Positions 1-6,612 of a stretch of 6,612 bases of DNA are shown piece after piece. Location: NCBI GenBank assembly GCA_021829055.1, contig JAJZCS010000057.1, positions 1 through 6,612 on the forward strand. Direction: 5' to 3'. Below the pieces are notes generated by a model that was given only the letters and a program-made list of their open reading frames with translations, did no database searches and was not told the origin of the DNA. The position numbers and the translations under genes are program-made. Source of the stretch: Pseudomonadota bacterium. Lineage in GTDB: Bacteria > Pseudomonadota > Alphaproteobacteria > Acetobacterales > Acetobacteraceae. Each line of letters starts with the position of its first letter. Positions within the stretch are counted from its first letter, which is position 1.

Positions 1-549
1 TGCCATTGTGAGTTCACCAAACTGCTTGGCCATGAGAGTGGGCTTCCCGTTCTGAAAATATTTCTCCTCCTCGCTCTCGGCGTAACGGTTCATCTGCGGC
101 TGACCGTTCACAAAATTCATCTTTTCGATGATCATCGGATGTGAGTGATCGACATCGTCCGTATCAGCCGCATCCTGTGCAGGACCTATCCGGAAAGGGT
201 GAATTTCCGACACAGTGCCATTGACATTGATTATCGGCTGATAAAAGCCGGCAGTCTGCGCGGGAAGTTGACTGAACAGACCATCTGCGCCGGGAAATGT
301 CCCAAAGTAAGAATCAAAACTTCTGTTTTCCTGATAAAGCACAAAGATGTATTTGATATGCTGGCGTAGAAGTGCCACGATCTGTTTGTGAGAAAGATGT
401 GGCTCTGCACTATGCTGGATCAGGTATGGTCGAATTTCAGGACCGGGTGTAGTGGTTATAATCGCATAAGGCGCAGCTGATATCTGCATCATCGCTAATG
501 ATGTTGCAATCAATACAGAAAACGGACGAAATCCGGATTTCAGTTGCAC
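1..549 (-). CDS. Exported phosphoesterase, phospholipase C / AcpA-like family (partial, C-terminus off the window)
   Basis: The first 183 residues are present; the frame is still open at the window edge. Residues 65-91 contain IKYIFVLYQENRSFDSYFG followed by TFPGADGL, the N-terminal signature of the phosphoesterase family (Pfam PF04185), which includes phospholipases C and AcpA-type acid phosphatases. In that family the Glu-Asn pair, here E74-N75, binds the catalytic metal. The DHSH stretch at 134-137 may supply a further ligand or active-site histidine (inference). The N-terminus looks like a signal peptide: K4 and R8, a hydrophobic core of about residues 9-24, and small residues around A25-A29, so the enzyme is probably exported. 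I chose the GTG start because GAGGGG lies 7 nt upstream of it; an in-frame ATG at 573 has only a weak site and would add eight residues. The nucleophile region lies outside the window, so phosphatase and phospholipase activity cannot be told apart. Confidence 0.85.
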   Translation of the reverse strand, partial: MQLKSGFRPFSVLIATSLAMMQISAAPYAIITTTPGPEIRPYLIQHSAEPHLSHKQIVALLRQHIKYIFVLYQENRSFDSYFGTFPGADGLFSQLPAQTAGFYQPIINVNGTVSEIHPFRIGPAQDAADTDDVDHSHPMIIEKMNFVNGQPQMNRYAESEEEKYFQNGKPTLMAKQFGELTMA

Positions 550-556
550 GGAAATG

Positions 557-562
557 CCCCTC
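557..562 (-). promoter_or_regulatory. Ribosome binding site that decides the phosphoesterase start
   Basis: GAGGGG on the minus strand lies 7 nt upstream of the GTG at 549. This site falls within the reading frame that an upstream ATG at 573 would use, so it argues for GTG as the true start. Confidence 0.6.
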
Positions 563-573
563 AAAAAAAGCAT

Positions 574-984
574 GTACCCTAATTTTATCAAATCCAATCG
601 CTATTTGGATGATGATTTCATGACACCATAGCCAACTCCACGTCGAGATTGCCCGGTCCCGAGGTCAATTCGCACGTGTTCAACGCGCCTTAGTTCCCGC
701 CACAATGTCCAACGGCCGGATCTTGGGCCGCCAGAGTCTTTAAATTCAACATAAGGAACAAAAGGCTGGGATGGCATGGCGAGCTCACGCGTCTACTCTG
801 ATTCCGTGACAATAACGGCCAATCAGGCCTGCTAGATTTTCGCTACTGCGTACTTGCTCCACCCATGGCGTTGGGGGGGGCAACAGCATCCGATCAACAT
901 GAAGCCTTCCACTTTCCAGCCTAATCCATTCAAAGCAACTCCAGAGCCAGCGATGTCCAACCATTCAGTCGCCGCAGGATAATT
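574..984. other. Gap between phosphoesterase and DUF3768 gene; one doubtful small ORF
   Basis: This 411-base stretch holds no gene I can assign. The only notable frame is a 58-codon minus-strand ORF from an ATG at 777 to a TAG at 601, beginning MPSQPFVPYVEFKDSGG and rich in Arg and Gly. It lacks a convincing ribosome binding site and matches no family I know. It could be a small gene, a relic, or chance. A run of eight G lies at 873-880. No convincing promoter was found for either flanking gene; the DUF3768 ribosome binding site (AGGA, 976-979) closes the stretch. Confidence 0.4.
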
Positions 985-1311
985 ATGACCGCTTGCAAGG
1001 TGACTCAGATTCGGGCCTTAAACGATGAACTACGCGGTAATCCTTGCCGTGGACACTGGCTAATAACTCCCAGGGTACAAGGCCATCCAGCATTAGTAAA
1101 AATTATAGAGAGAGTTTGCACATTTTGCGATTTCTCAGACCTGAATGATACACATCATGAGCATGATTTTGGCGCATTTGAGTTCGATGGCGAGACATAT
1201 TTCTGGAAGATTGACTATTATGACTTGGCATTGAGCGCGGCTTCACCGGATCCGACCGACGAGATGGTTACGCAACGGGTACTGACAATTATGCACGCAA
1301 GCGAGTACTGA
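985..1311 (+). CDS. DUF3768 family protein
   Basis: This is a 108-residue soluble protein of unknown function. It carries both blocks I recognise as typical of DUF3768: an N-terminal IRALNDELR segment (residues 9-17) and a core EHDFGAFEFDGETYFWKIDYYD block (59-80, seen as EHDFGAF then FWKIDYYD), followed by SPDP and a C-terminal RVLTIMHASEY (98-108). Length fits the family. AGGA at 976-979 sits 5 nt before the ATG, which supports the start. There is no signal peptide or membrane segment. DUF3768 genes are mostly found in alphaproteobacteria, often on plasmids and integrated elements, but no mobility gene is visible here. It is the only apparently intact gene in a run of gene-poor DNA, so it may be a survivor of an eroded element (inference). 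Its function is not known. Confidence 0.85.
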   Translation: MTACKVTQIRALNDELRGNPCRGHWLITPRVQGHPALVKIIERVCTFCDFSDLNDTHHEHDFGAFEFDGETYFWKIDYYDLALSAASPDPTDEMVTQRVLTIMHASEY

Positions 1312-2408
1312 TGAAATACGCTCAGCATGCATCATCCTGACGTATTGCGGCCAGAGGTAAGATCAATCTGATTGAGCAATGTCTCAACTAGTCGCCTAAG
1401 GGCTTGCCCAGCAATAAGTTATCGACTGATGAGGTACTTTTTCCAAGTTTGCGGTCTATCTGACCCATAAGCGATTCGTTTATTTCCGTACGGGCCCTAA
1501 GTTTGAACGCGCAACCTTTTGATCCTCAACAATATCACTGACGTCGTATCGCTAGACATTAGATACGTAGTATGATGACGCGCGACGTCACTTGAAAATG
1601 GGCATTGGCAGAATTGAGAATCGGCGCTTATCGGCGTGTGGATTTTTGTCTCTTCTTGGTTTCTAACGGCAAGACAGGTGCCAATTGCCGTAAACCGCAA
1701 CGGCATGGACTTGATCCGGAGTTCGTGGATCTGAGGTGTTTGCTAATCGTATTGGGGTTTGCGGAGTTCCCGGTTTTACCCGCTGGAAGAAGTGGTGTAT
1801 CGCCGGCTTTGGCGCATGACTTTTCAGCTCGTCGCAGGTCTTGGGCTGCCCGCGGGTAAACGCGATGACTGTTAATTGCATTATATTCGGACTGACGACG
1901 GTTGCGCTTTCCGGTTTGGCGATCCGAGAAACACATAAAATTCTGCCACGGATCTGACGCGTCAAAGGCGACCTGCGCGATAAAATGCCAGGGATGAGTT
2001 TGCCGGATGAACACGAGCATATGGCCGGAGAACCAGCGCCGCATGCGTTGGGACTGGACATCCTAAGACCCGGAATCGGAATGGACGTGCCTGGCCAAAA
2101 CGACCAAAAAATCAGTCGAATAATCGGTCAAAAACTTGCGTCATCGTGGGACGAAACTTTCGTTCGAAACGTCAGCGGAAAAAGCGCTACGCGCCCAAGA
2201 AGACGCCTGAGGCAGTCACTGTCTTTGCCTGGCGGCTGATTGACATAAGATATTGGCCTACCCGCATCCACCCAAGTTTGAATACCGTTGGCCCGGCTGG
2301 CGCCTATGCCTGAATATCTGGCTTGCGAGCCATTCCTTTACCATTCAGGTCGTAGCACCGCGGCAAAAGAGATAACTTGGAAGCTTGCCTATGCTTGTCT
2401 GCCATAGG
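1312..2408. other. Gene-poor stretch, probably relic DNA, unidentified
   Basis: About 1.1 kb without a defensible gene. Several overlapping open frames on both strands run through 1600-2240, but none has a ribosome binding site or a recognisable domain. On the plus strand, one frame can be read from an ATG at 1865 (MTVNCIIFGLTTVALSGLAI, a possible membrane segment) through a TGA at 1955-1957 to a stop ending at 2239. A minus-strand frame near 1330-1415 ends in a short stretch (RRLVETLLNQIDLTSG) that looks protein-like. These could be broken genes like the NUDIX relic next door, but I cannot name them. No tRNA, CRISPR repeat or terminal inverted repeats of an insertion sequence were seen. Confidence 0.5.
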
Positions 2409-2851
2409 TTGCAAAGAGGGCTCAAACACCGACTTTTATTCCTTGCTAATTTTGACCTGCGCGCCTTCTTTGCCAAACCAGCCAATGCGATCAATCTCCA
2501 CAAAATTCTGGTGCATCCCAATATGCGGCGGCCATTTCAATGCGAAAGCAATGCTACGCGGTTACGGAGGTTCAACGTCTCCGATCATTGCCCACACACT
2601 GAGGTTTTCCCGCGACTAATGAAAAATTTCCCCCATGTAGAGCATAGGTCCTTGGGTTGTGATCCTGTTTCGTCGACGAATTCACGTTGGTCGCCATCAG
2701 GGGAGCCGCCTCGTTCTATGCATCCTTTGGGAACTAACCAGCTTCAAGTATCCTGTTGACACCAATATGGTTTCCCAGGGCGAGCGATCAGCAAGTCTAT
2801 CCTTGCGACATGCGTTCGATATAGAATCATTCAGGCGCTTTGCCACGACAT
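2409..2851 (-). pseudogene. Decayed NUDIX hydrolase (MutT-like) gene
   Basis: Conceptual translation across two frames gives about 148 codons that follow the layout of short bacterial NUDIX proteins. Frame one starts at the ATG at 2851: MSWQSA, stop, MILYR, then ARIDLLIARPGKPYW, stop, SWLVPKGCIERGG and REFVDETG. The last pieces are the Nudix box (2663-2725). After a frameshift near 2640 the second frame gives GEIFH, NLSVWAMIGDVEPP, IAFALKWPPHIG, NFVEIDRIGWF and AQVKISKE, which match the family's later blocks (LGEI..., AWA.EGD, EWPP.SG, FPEVDRAAWF). In-frame stops lie at 2831-2833, 2744-2746, 2616-2618, 2562-2564 and 2436-2438. The box is itself damaged: the Glu of GX5E is Gly and the following spacer is one residue short. 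A good ribosome binding site remains. The identification is from family knowledge, not a search; the exact 3' end is approximate. Confidence 0.82.
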
Positions 2852-2858
2852 TCAGTCA

Positions 2859-2863
2859 CTCCT
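2859..2863 (-). promoter_or_regulatory. Relict ribosome binding site of the NUDIX pseudogene
   Basis: AGGAG on the minus strand lies 7 nt upstream of the ATG at 2851. Its survival fixes the ancestral start codon and supports the reading of this region as a former gene. Confidence 0.55.
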
Positions 2864-2981
2864 GATAGTAGTCCTTTTGCGCACTTCCAGGCGAGTTGAG
2901 GGTTTGAGAGAACAGCGTCCTGTTTGTACTCCCCCATAATGCTTTATGCTGCGGGAGAGTTTATTGCCAAGGAACTGAACA

Positions 2982-4148
2982 ATGGATTTCGAATTGAGTC
3001 AGGACCAGAAGAACGTGCAGAGTGCCGTAGCCTCCCTTTGCACGAACTTCGATGATGTCTACTGGCGCGTCCGCGACAGCTCGGGCGGCTTTCCAGAAGA
3101 GTTCTATCAGGCCTTTGCGCAAGGTGGATGGCTTGGCATTTGCATACCACCTGCCTATGGCGGATCTGGCCTTGGTATCCGTGAGGCCGCAATCATGATG
3201 CGAGCAGTCGCCCAATCCGGCGCCGGTATGTCCGGGGCATCGGCTCTGCATATGAACATCTTTGGTCTTAACCCGGTGGTCGCCCATGGCACCGATACAC
3301 AAAAATCGCGCATGCTTCCTCCCATTGTTGCGGGACATGAAAAGGCATGCTTTGCCGTAACTGAACCGGATACGGGACTAAACACAACCCGGCTCAAGAC
3401 ACGCGCCATACGGCATAAAGATCGCTTTATCGTCAATGGGCAAAAGGTATGGATCTCGACCGCACAGGTCGCCGACAAGATTTTGCTTCTTGCCCGCACC
3501 ACACCATTTAGCGATGTCCGCAAGCCGACCGACGGTCTTAGCCTATTCTATACCGATCTTGACCGCCGGCACATCATTGTAAGGGAGATCGACAAGATGG
3601 GTCGCAAGGCTATCGATTCCAATGAGCTCTTCATCGAAAATCTGGAAATTCCCGAAGCTGACCTGATCGGTGTAGAAGGCCAGGGATTTAGGTATATTCT
3701 TGACGGCATGAATCCTGAGCGTGTGTTGATCGCAGCCGAAGCCATCGGACTTGGTCAACTTGCACTGAGCAAAGCGACACGCTACGCCAAAGAGCGCTTT
3801 GTGTTTGATCGGGCCATTGGCCAGAATCAGTCAATCCAGCATCCGTTGGCCAAAAACTGGCTGGCACTGGAAGCTGCCTGGCTGATGACACTGCGGGCAG
3901 CCGACCAGTACGACCGTGGCCTCGAGGCCGGCGCAAGCGCAAATGCAGCCAAATATCTGGCTGGCGAAGCCGGATTTGACGCATGCCAGCAGGCTGTCAT
4001 GACGCATGGCGGGTTTGGCTATGCCAAAGATTTTCACGTTGAACGCTATCTGCGAGAAGTCTTGATCGCACGGATCGCCCCGATAAGTCCGCAATTGGCG
4101 CTCTGTTATATCGCCGAACGGGTTTTAGGCATGCCTAAATCCTATTGA
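2982..4148 (+). CDS. Acyl-CoA dehydrogenase family flavoprotein
   Basis: The product (388 residues, usual family length) should be a cytoplasmic FAD enzyme that introduces an alpha,beta double bond into an acyl-CoA and passes electrons to electron-transferring flavoprotein. The N-terminal helical domain is about residues 1-118, including [15 protein letters not shown]. The FAD/substrate signature [12 protein letters not shown] is at 123-134 and KVWIST at 155-160. The C-terminal domain has [14 protein letters not shown] (267-280) and [19 protein letters not shown] (341-359). The usual catalytic Glu near the C-terminus (YEGT in medium- and short-chain enzymes) is replaced by APIS (366-369). However, E246 in GMNPER aligns with the base of isovaleryl-CoA and long-chain dehydrogenases, so it probably serves instead. 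AAGGA ends 8 nt before the ATG. The gene stands alone, with its 3' end overlapping convergent queC by 7 bp. The substrate cannot be told from sequence; a branched or unusual acyl-CoA is possible. Confidence 0.93.
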   Translation: MDFELSQDQKNVQSAVASLCTNFDDVYWRVRDSSGGFPEEFYQAFAQGGWLGICIPPAYGGSGLGIREAAIMMRAVAQSGAGMSGASALHMNIFGLNPVVAHGTDTQKSRMLPPIVAGHEKACFAVTEPDTGLNTTRLKTRAIRHKDRFIVNGQKVWISTAQVADKILLLARTTPFSDVRKPTDGLSLFYTDLDRRHIIVREIDKMGRKAIDSNELFIENLEIPEADLIGVEGQGFRYILDGMNPERVLIAAEAIGLGQLALSKATRYAKERFVFDRAIGQNQSIQHPLAKNWLALEAAWLMTLRAADQYDRGLEAGASANAAKYLAGEAGFDACQQAVMTHGGFGYAKDFHVERYLREVLIARIAPISPQLALCYIAERVLGMPKSY

Positions 4149-4843
4149 GGTGATCTGGCGACAAATGCAGCATAACCCCTTGCACGCAGATTACAGGCAG
4201 GGCATTCACCGCAGCCTGGTCCCCACGCGTGCATATGTTGGGTGTCACCTTTATAGCAGGACAGTGTTTCAGAGCGGATCAACTCGACGAGATCGTTGCC
4301 ACCCAATTGCTCCGCTAGGCGCCATGTCTCTGCCTTGTCAATCAACATCAAGGGCGTATCGAGCACAAAGCGCTGCTCCATACCGAGGTTGAGCGTCACC
4401 TGAAGCGCCTTAACGGTGTCATCACGGCAATCGGGATATCCGGAATAGTCCGTTTCGCACACCCCGGAAACGATGTGCTTAAGGTTTCGCCGGTAAGCCA
4501 CGGCAGCAGCAAATGTCAGAAAAATGATATTACGCCCCGGTACGAAGGTATTTGGCAGTCCGTTACCTACAGTTGCGATATCGCAAACGCGGGTCAGCGC
4601 TGTTTCGCTGATCTGACCGAGGACGCGCAAGTCGAGGACATGGTCCGTTCCAAGTCTGGTGGCCCACCCCGGAAATTTGCGGCGAAAACCCCGAAGTATG
4701 CGGCTGCGCGCCTCGAGTTCGCTGCGGTGCCGTTGACCGTAGTCGAAACCGATGGTCTCGACCTGATCATAACGCGTGAGCGCCCACGCCAGACAGGTTG
4801 CTGAATCTTGTCCGCCCGATAACAGAACCAATGCGCCTGACAT
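4142..4843 (-). CDS. queC: 7-cyano-7-deazaguanine (preQ0) synthase QueC
   Basis: QueC converts 7-carboxy-7-deazaguanine to preQ0 with ATP and ammonia, on the route to queuosine in tRNA. The 233-residue product has the PP-loop SGGQDS at 9-14, FDYGQRH at 33-39, FVPGRN at 100-105 and the [14 protein letters not shown] block at 127-140. The zinc site is C196, C211, C214 and C217 (CX14CX2CX2C, ending [13 protein letters not shown]). The loop between the first two cysteines is longer than in E. coli and typical of alphaproteobacterial QueC, as far as I recall. I chose the ATG at 4843 because AAGGAGG lies 8 nt upstream and it gives the standard QueC N-terminus; the same frame extends 20 codons upstream to an ATG at 4903 without family support. 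The other queuosine genes are not in the window. It converges with the acyl-CoA dehydrogenase and is divergent from ahcY. Confidence 0.96.
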   Translation of the reverse strand: MSGALVLLSGGQDSATCLAWALTRYDQVETIGFDYGQRHRSELEARSRILRGFRRKFPGWATRLGTDHVLDLRVLGQISETALTRVCDIATVGNGLPNTFVPGRNIIFLTFAAAVAYRRNLKHIVSGVCETDYSGYPDCRDDTVKALQVTLNLGMEQRFVLDTPLMLIDKAETWRLAEQLGGNDLVELIRSETLSCYKGDTQHMHAWGPGCGECPACNLRARGYAAFVARSPQ

Positions 4844-4851
4844 CCACCTTG

Positions 4852-4858
4852 CCTCCTT
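4852..4858 (-). promoter_or_regulatory. Ribosome binding site that decides the queC start
   Basis: AAGGAGG on the minus strand is a near-perfect anti-16S match, 8 nt upstream of the ATG at 4843. It lies inside the 20-codon upstream extension of the frame and so rejects the longer start. Confidence 0.8.
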
Positions 4859-4895
4859 GCGTGCATCACGCTGACCCAGCTTATCCGCCCGAGCA

Positions 4896-4915
4896 AGGGG
4901 CACTTAGGGGCACTT
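4896..4915. repeat. Tandem 10-bp direct repeat in the queC/ahcY intergenic region
   Basis: AGGGGCACTT occurs twice back to back without mismatch (4896-4905 and 4906-4915). It lies 53 bp upstream of the queC start codon, probably in or near its 5' leader. It may be a simple duplication or part of a regulatory site; no known motif is recognised. Confidence 0.7.
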
Positions 4916-4938
4916 TCCCTTCCCTCAAGACCAAATGC

Positions 4939-4967
4939 ATAAAGATATGCATATTTCTTTATATCTT
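4939..4967. promoter_or_regulatory. Nested AT-rich inverted repeats upstream of ahcY, candidate operator
   Basis: Three overlapping perfect dyads share this site. ATAAAGA (4939-4945) pairs with TCTTTAT (4956-4962). AAGATAT (4942-4948) pairs with ATATCTT (4961-4967). ATATGCATAT (4945-4954) is a self-complementary core. ATGCATA also repeats directly at 4935-4941 and 4947-4953. The site ends one base before the -35 box proposed for ahcY. Many proteobacteria control ahcY through an ArsR-type SAH-responsive repressor (SahR), and such repressors bind AT-rich palindromes, so this could be its operator; that link is inference, as no regulator gene is in the window. It could also act on divergent queC. 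Confidence 0.5.
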
Positions 4968-4968
4968 C

Positions 4969-4997
4969 TTGTGAGTTTTGACCTTGCCTGCTATATC
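4969..4997 (+). promoter_or_regulatory. Candidate sigma-70-type promoter for ahcY
   Basis: TTGTGA (4969-4974) and TATATC (4992-4997) are separated by 17 bp, each matching four of six consensus bases. Transcription would start near 5003-5005, giving a leader of roughly 25 nt that contains the ribosome binding site AGAGGA at 5015-5020. The match is only moderate and unproven. Confidence 0.35.
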
Positions 4998-5027
4998 CCC
5001 GCCGCCATCAAATCAGAGGATCGACTT

Positions 5028-6425
5028 ATGAGCACCGATTATGTCATCGCCGACATCAAACTTGCCGAGTGGGGACGCAAGGAAATCGACCTGGCCGAAA
5101 CCGAAATGCCCGGTCTGATGGCAACGCGCAACGAATTCGGTCCCAAGCTGCCGCTTCAGGGCGCCCGTATCGCCGGCAGCCTGCATATGACAATCCAGAC
5201 AGCGGTCCTGATTGAAACCCTAAAGCATCTGGGAGCCGATGTTCGCTGGGCATCCTGTAACATCTTCTCCACCCAGGATCATGCCGCCGCTGCCATTGCA
5301 GCCAGCGGTACCCCCGTCTTTGCCAAGAAGGGGGAAAGCCTTGAGGAGTACTGGGAGTACACCCATCGCATCTTTGAATGGGCGCACGGCGGTACACCCA
5401 ACATGATCCTTGATGACGGTGGCGATGCCACACTTCTGATCCATCTGGGCAAACGGGCCGAAGATGGTGATACCGCCTTTCTCGACACCTACGGAAATGA
5501 GGAGGAGCAGGTACTCTTCGCAGCCATCAAACGTCGGCTGATAGACAAACCGGGCTTTTACACACGCTGTGCTAAAGCGATCAAAGGTGTGACCGAGGAA
5601 ACTACCACAGGCGTTCATCGCCTTTACGAAATGCATAAAAAAGGTAACCTGTTGTGGCCGGCGATCAACGTCAATGACAGTGTCACCAAGTCCAAGTTCG
5701 ACAATCTCTATGGTTGCCGCGAATCGCTTGTCGACGGCATCCGCCGCGCCACCGATGTCATGATGGCCGGAAAAGTAGGGGTCGTGGCTGGTTTTGGTGA
5801 CGTTGGAAAAGGTTCGGCTGCGTCACTGCGGCAGGCTGGATGCCGCGTCATCGTTACGGAAATTGATCCTATCTGTGCCCTGCAGGCCGCCATGGAAGGT
5901 TATGAAGTAACCACCATGGAAGATGCTGCGCCGCGCGGCGATATTTTCGTAACGACCACCGGCAATATCGACGTCATCACCGTTGAGCATATACGGGCAA
6001 TGAAGCACCGGGCTATCGTGTGCAACATCGGCCATTTTGACAGCGAGATCCAGGTTGGGCAGCTCAAAAATTTCAAATGGCACAACGTCAAGCCGCAAGT
6101 CGATGAGATCGAGTTTCCAGACGGCAAGCGCATCATTCTTTTGGCCCAGGGACGGCTCGTGAATTTGGGCTGCGCGACCGGCCATCCCAGCTTTGTAATG
6201 AGCGCATCGTTCACCAACCAGACGCTGGCACAGATCGAGCTTTTCACCAAAACCGAACAATATCCGGTCGGCGTCTACACCTTGCCTAAAACCTTGGACG
6301 AAAAGGTCGCGATGCTTCATTTGGAGAAAATCGGCGTTAAGCTGTCCAAGCTGAACGACAAGCAGGCAGCCTATATCGGCGTCGGTACAAGCGGTCCTTT
6401 CAAGCCGGATCATTACCGCTATTGA
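5028..6425 (+). CDS. ahcY: Adenosylhomocysteinase (S-adenosyl-L-homocysteine hydrolase)
   Basis: This cytoplasmic NAD-dependent enzyme reversibly splits S-adenosylhomocysteine into adenosine and homocysteine, removing the inhibitory product of methyltransferases and feeding the methionine cycle. The 465-residue protein is full length and of the long bacterial form, with an extra segment around 145-185 absent from mammalian enzymes. Visible motifs are [10 protein letters not shown] (52-61), LDDGGDAT (128-135), ETTTGV (191-196) and [13 protein letters not shown] (214-226), where K221, D225 and N226 match the catalytic set. The NAD-binding loop is GFGDVGKG (255-262), followed by NIGHFD (333-338) and [10 protein letters not shown] (383-392). 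The C-terminal KPDHYRY (459-465) reaches the NAD site of the partner subunit in the known tetramer. The start at 5028 is backed by AGAGGA 7 nt upstream; an in-frame ATG at 4935 would add 31 atypical residues and run through the proposed operator and promoter. Confidence 0.98.
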   Translation: MSTDYVIADIKLAEWGRKEIDLAETEMPGLMATRNEFGPKLPLQGARIAGSLHMTIQTAVLIETLKHLGADVRWASCNIFSTQDHAAAAIAASGTPVFAKKGESLEEYWEYTHRIFEWAHGGTPNMILDDGGDATLLIHLGKRAEDGDTAFLDTYGNEEEQVLFAAIKRRLIDKPGFYTRCAKAIKGVTEETTTGVHRLYEMHKKGNLLWPAINVNDSVTKSKFDNLYGCRESLVDGIRRATDVMMAGKVGVVAGFGDVGKGSAASLRQAGCRVIVTEIDPICALQAAMEGYEVTTMEDAAPRGDIFVTTTGNIDVITVEHIRAMKHRAIVCNIGHFDSEIQVGQLKNFKWHNVKPQVDEIEFPDGKRIILLAQGRLVNLGCATGHPSFVMSASFTNQTLAQIELFTKTEQYPVGVYTLPKTLDEKVAMLHLEKIGVKLSKLNDKQAAYIGVGTSGPFKPDHYRY

Positions 6426-6475
6426 GCAGTCGATCGGCCACGGCCGCCGCTGGAGGCGGCCGTGGCCGGCTGCTC
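6424..6475 (+). terminator. GC-rich hairpin downstream of ahcY, probable terminator
   Basis: A perfect 13-bp stem, GGCCACGGCCGCC (6436-6448) with GGCGGCCGTGGCC (6455-6467), closes a 6-nt loop. An outer 6-bp stem, GAGCAG (6424-6429) with CTGCTC (6470-6475), is separated by a small asymmetric internal loop and begins within the ahcY stop codon. No T-tract follows, only ACAAAACC, so it is not a textbook intrinsic terminator; it may terminate, or protect the 3' end of the transcript. Confidence 0.6.
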
Positions 6476-6612
6476 ACAAAACCGATCCCTTCCCCCGGGT
6501 AGGCTGCGAGCCATCCCAAGAGGACCTCTTCGCCCGCTCGCAACACAGCAGGGCCGACATGGTGGAGGCAACTACAACATTCCGGGCTTTACACTTTGTT
6601 AACCACCTTACC

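Noticed and set aside
145..369. Plus-strand 74-codon frame
   Set aside because: It lies antisense to the phosphoesterase, whose family signature is clear on the other strand.
873..880. Run of eight G as a phase-variation tract
   Set aside because: It lies in no supportable reading frame or promoter, so it is only a homopolymer run; a sequencing length error is also possible.
1628..2061. Overlapping minus-strand open frames of 132 and 138 codons
   Set aside because: Two frames overlap each other and a plus-strand frame, with no ribosome binding site, no domain and a Ser/Arg/Pro-rich make-up typical of non-coding frames.
2388..2408. Inverted repeat CCTATG / CATAGG as a terminator for the NUDIX gene
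   Set aside because: Six pairs with a nine-base loop and no T-tract are too weak to call.
4844..4903. Longer queC beginning at 4903
   Set aside because: The extra 20 residues are outside the QueC family pattern, and a near-perfect AAGGAGG precedes the ATG at 4843.
4935..5027. Extended ahcY start at 4935 adding a hydrophobic 31-residue leader
   Set aside because: The extension does not fit the family, overlaps the proposed operator and promoter, and the ATG at 5028 has a good ribosome binding site at 5015-5020.
4844..5027. SAH or preQ1 riboswitch in the queC/ahcY intergenic region
   Set aside because: I see no conserved SAH-riboswitch or preQ1-riboswitch core; the predicted ahcY leader is only about 25 nt, too short for a SAH riboswitch.
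6559..6612. Possible gene start at 6559 running off the right edge
   Set aside because: Only 18 codons are visible, the ribosome binding site is weak and no motif is recognisable.

Overview
The window looks like chromosomal DNA of an alphaproteobacterium with moderate GC content. This rests on three things: the adenosylhomocysteinase is of the long bacterial form and reads very like alphaproteobacterial versions, QueC carries the extended zinc-site loop I associate with that class, and there is a DUF3768 gene, a family largely seen in alphaproteobacterial accessory DNA. I cannot place the family or genus from sequence alone.

Layout. The left edge (1-549, minus strand) holds the N-terminal 183 residues of an exported phosphoesterase of the phospholipase C / acid phosphatase (AcpA-like) family; the rest lies outside the window. 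After a gap of uncertain content comes a small DUF3768 gene (985-1311, plus). Positions 1312 to 2981 contain no intact gene that I can defend. Inside this stretch, at 2409-2851 on the minus strand, is a clearly decayed NUDIX hydrolase gene, with five internal stop codons and one frameshift. It still has a good ribosome binding site and its overall length is about right for the family. The rest of the stretch (1312-2408) is probably also relic DNA, but I could not identify it.

The right half is dense and healthy: an acyl-CoA dehydrogenase (2982-4148, plus) converges on and overlaps by 7 bp with queC (4142-4843, minus; queuosine / 7-deazaguanine pathway). queC is divergent from ahcY (5028-6425, plus; S-adenosylhomocysteine recycling). 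The 184-bp queC/ahcY intergenic region carries a striking AT-rich nest of inverted repeats directly upstream of a plausible ahcY promoter, the best candidate regulatory site in the window. A strong GC-rich hairpin follows ahcY. The final 137 bases hold no supportable gene.

How the genes relate. The three right-hand genes are ordinary metabolism and share no obvious pathway: flavin-dependent acyl-CoA oxidation, preQ0 synthesis and the methyl cycle. The left part looks like an accessory or eroding segment. I do not see a new multi-gene system here. The items most worth a second look are the NUDIX pseudogene, the palindromic region upstream of ahcY, and the acyl-CoA dehydrogenase, which lacks the usual catalytic glutamate but has a glutamate at the alternative, isovaleryl-CoA-dehydrogenase-like position.
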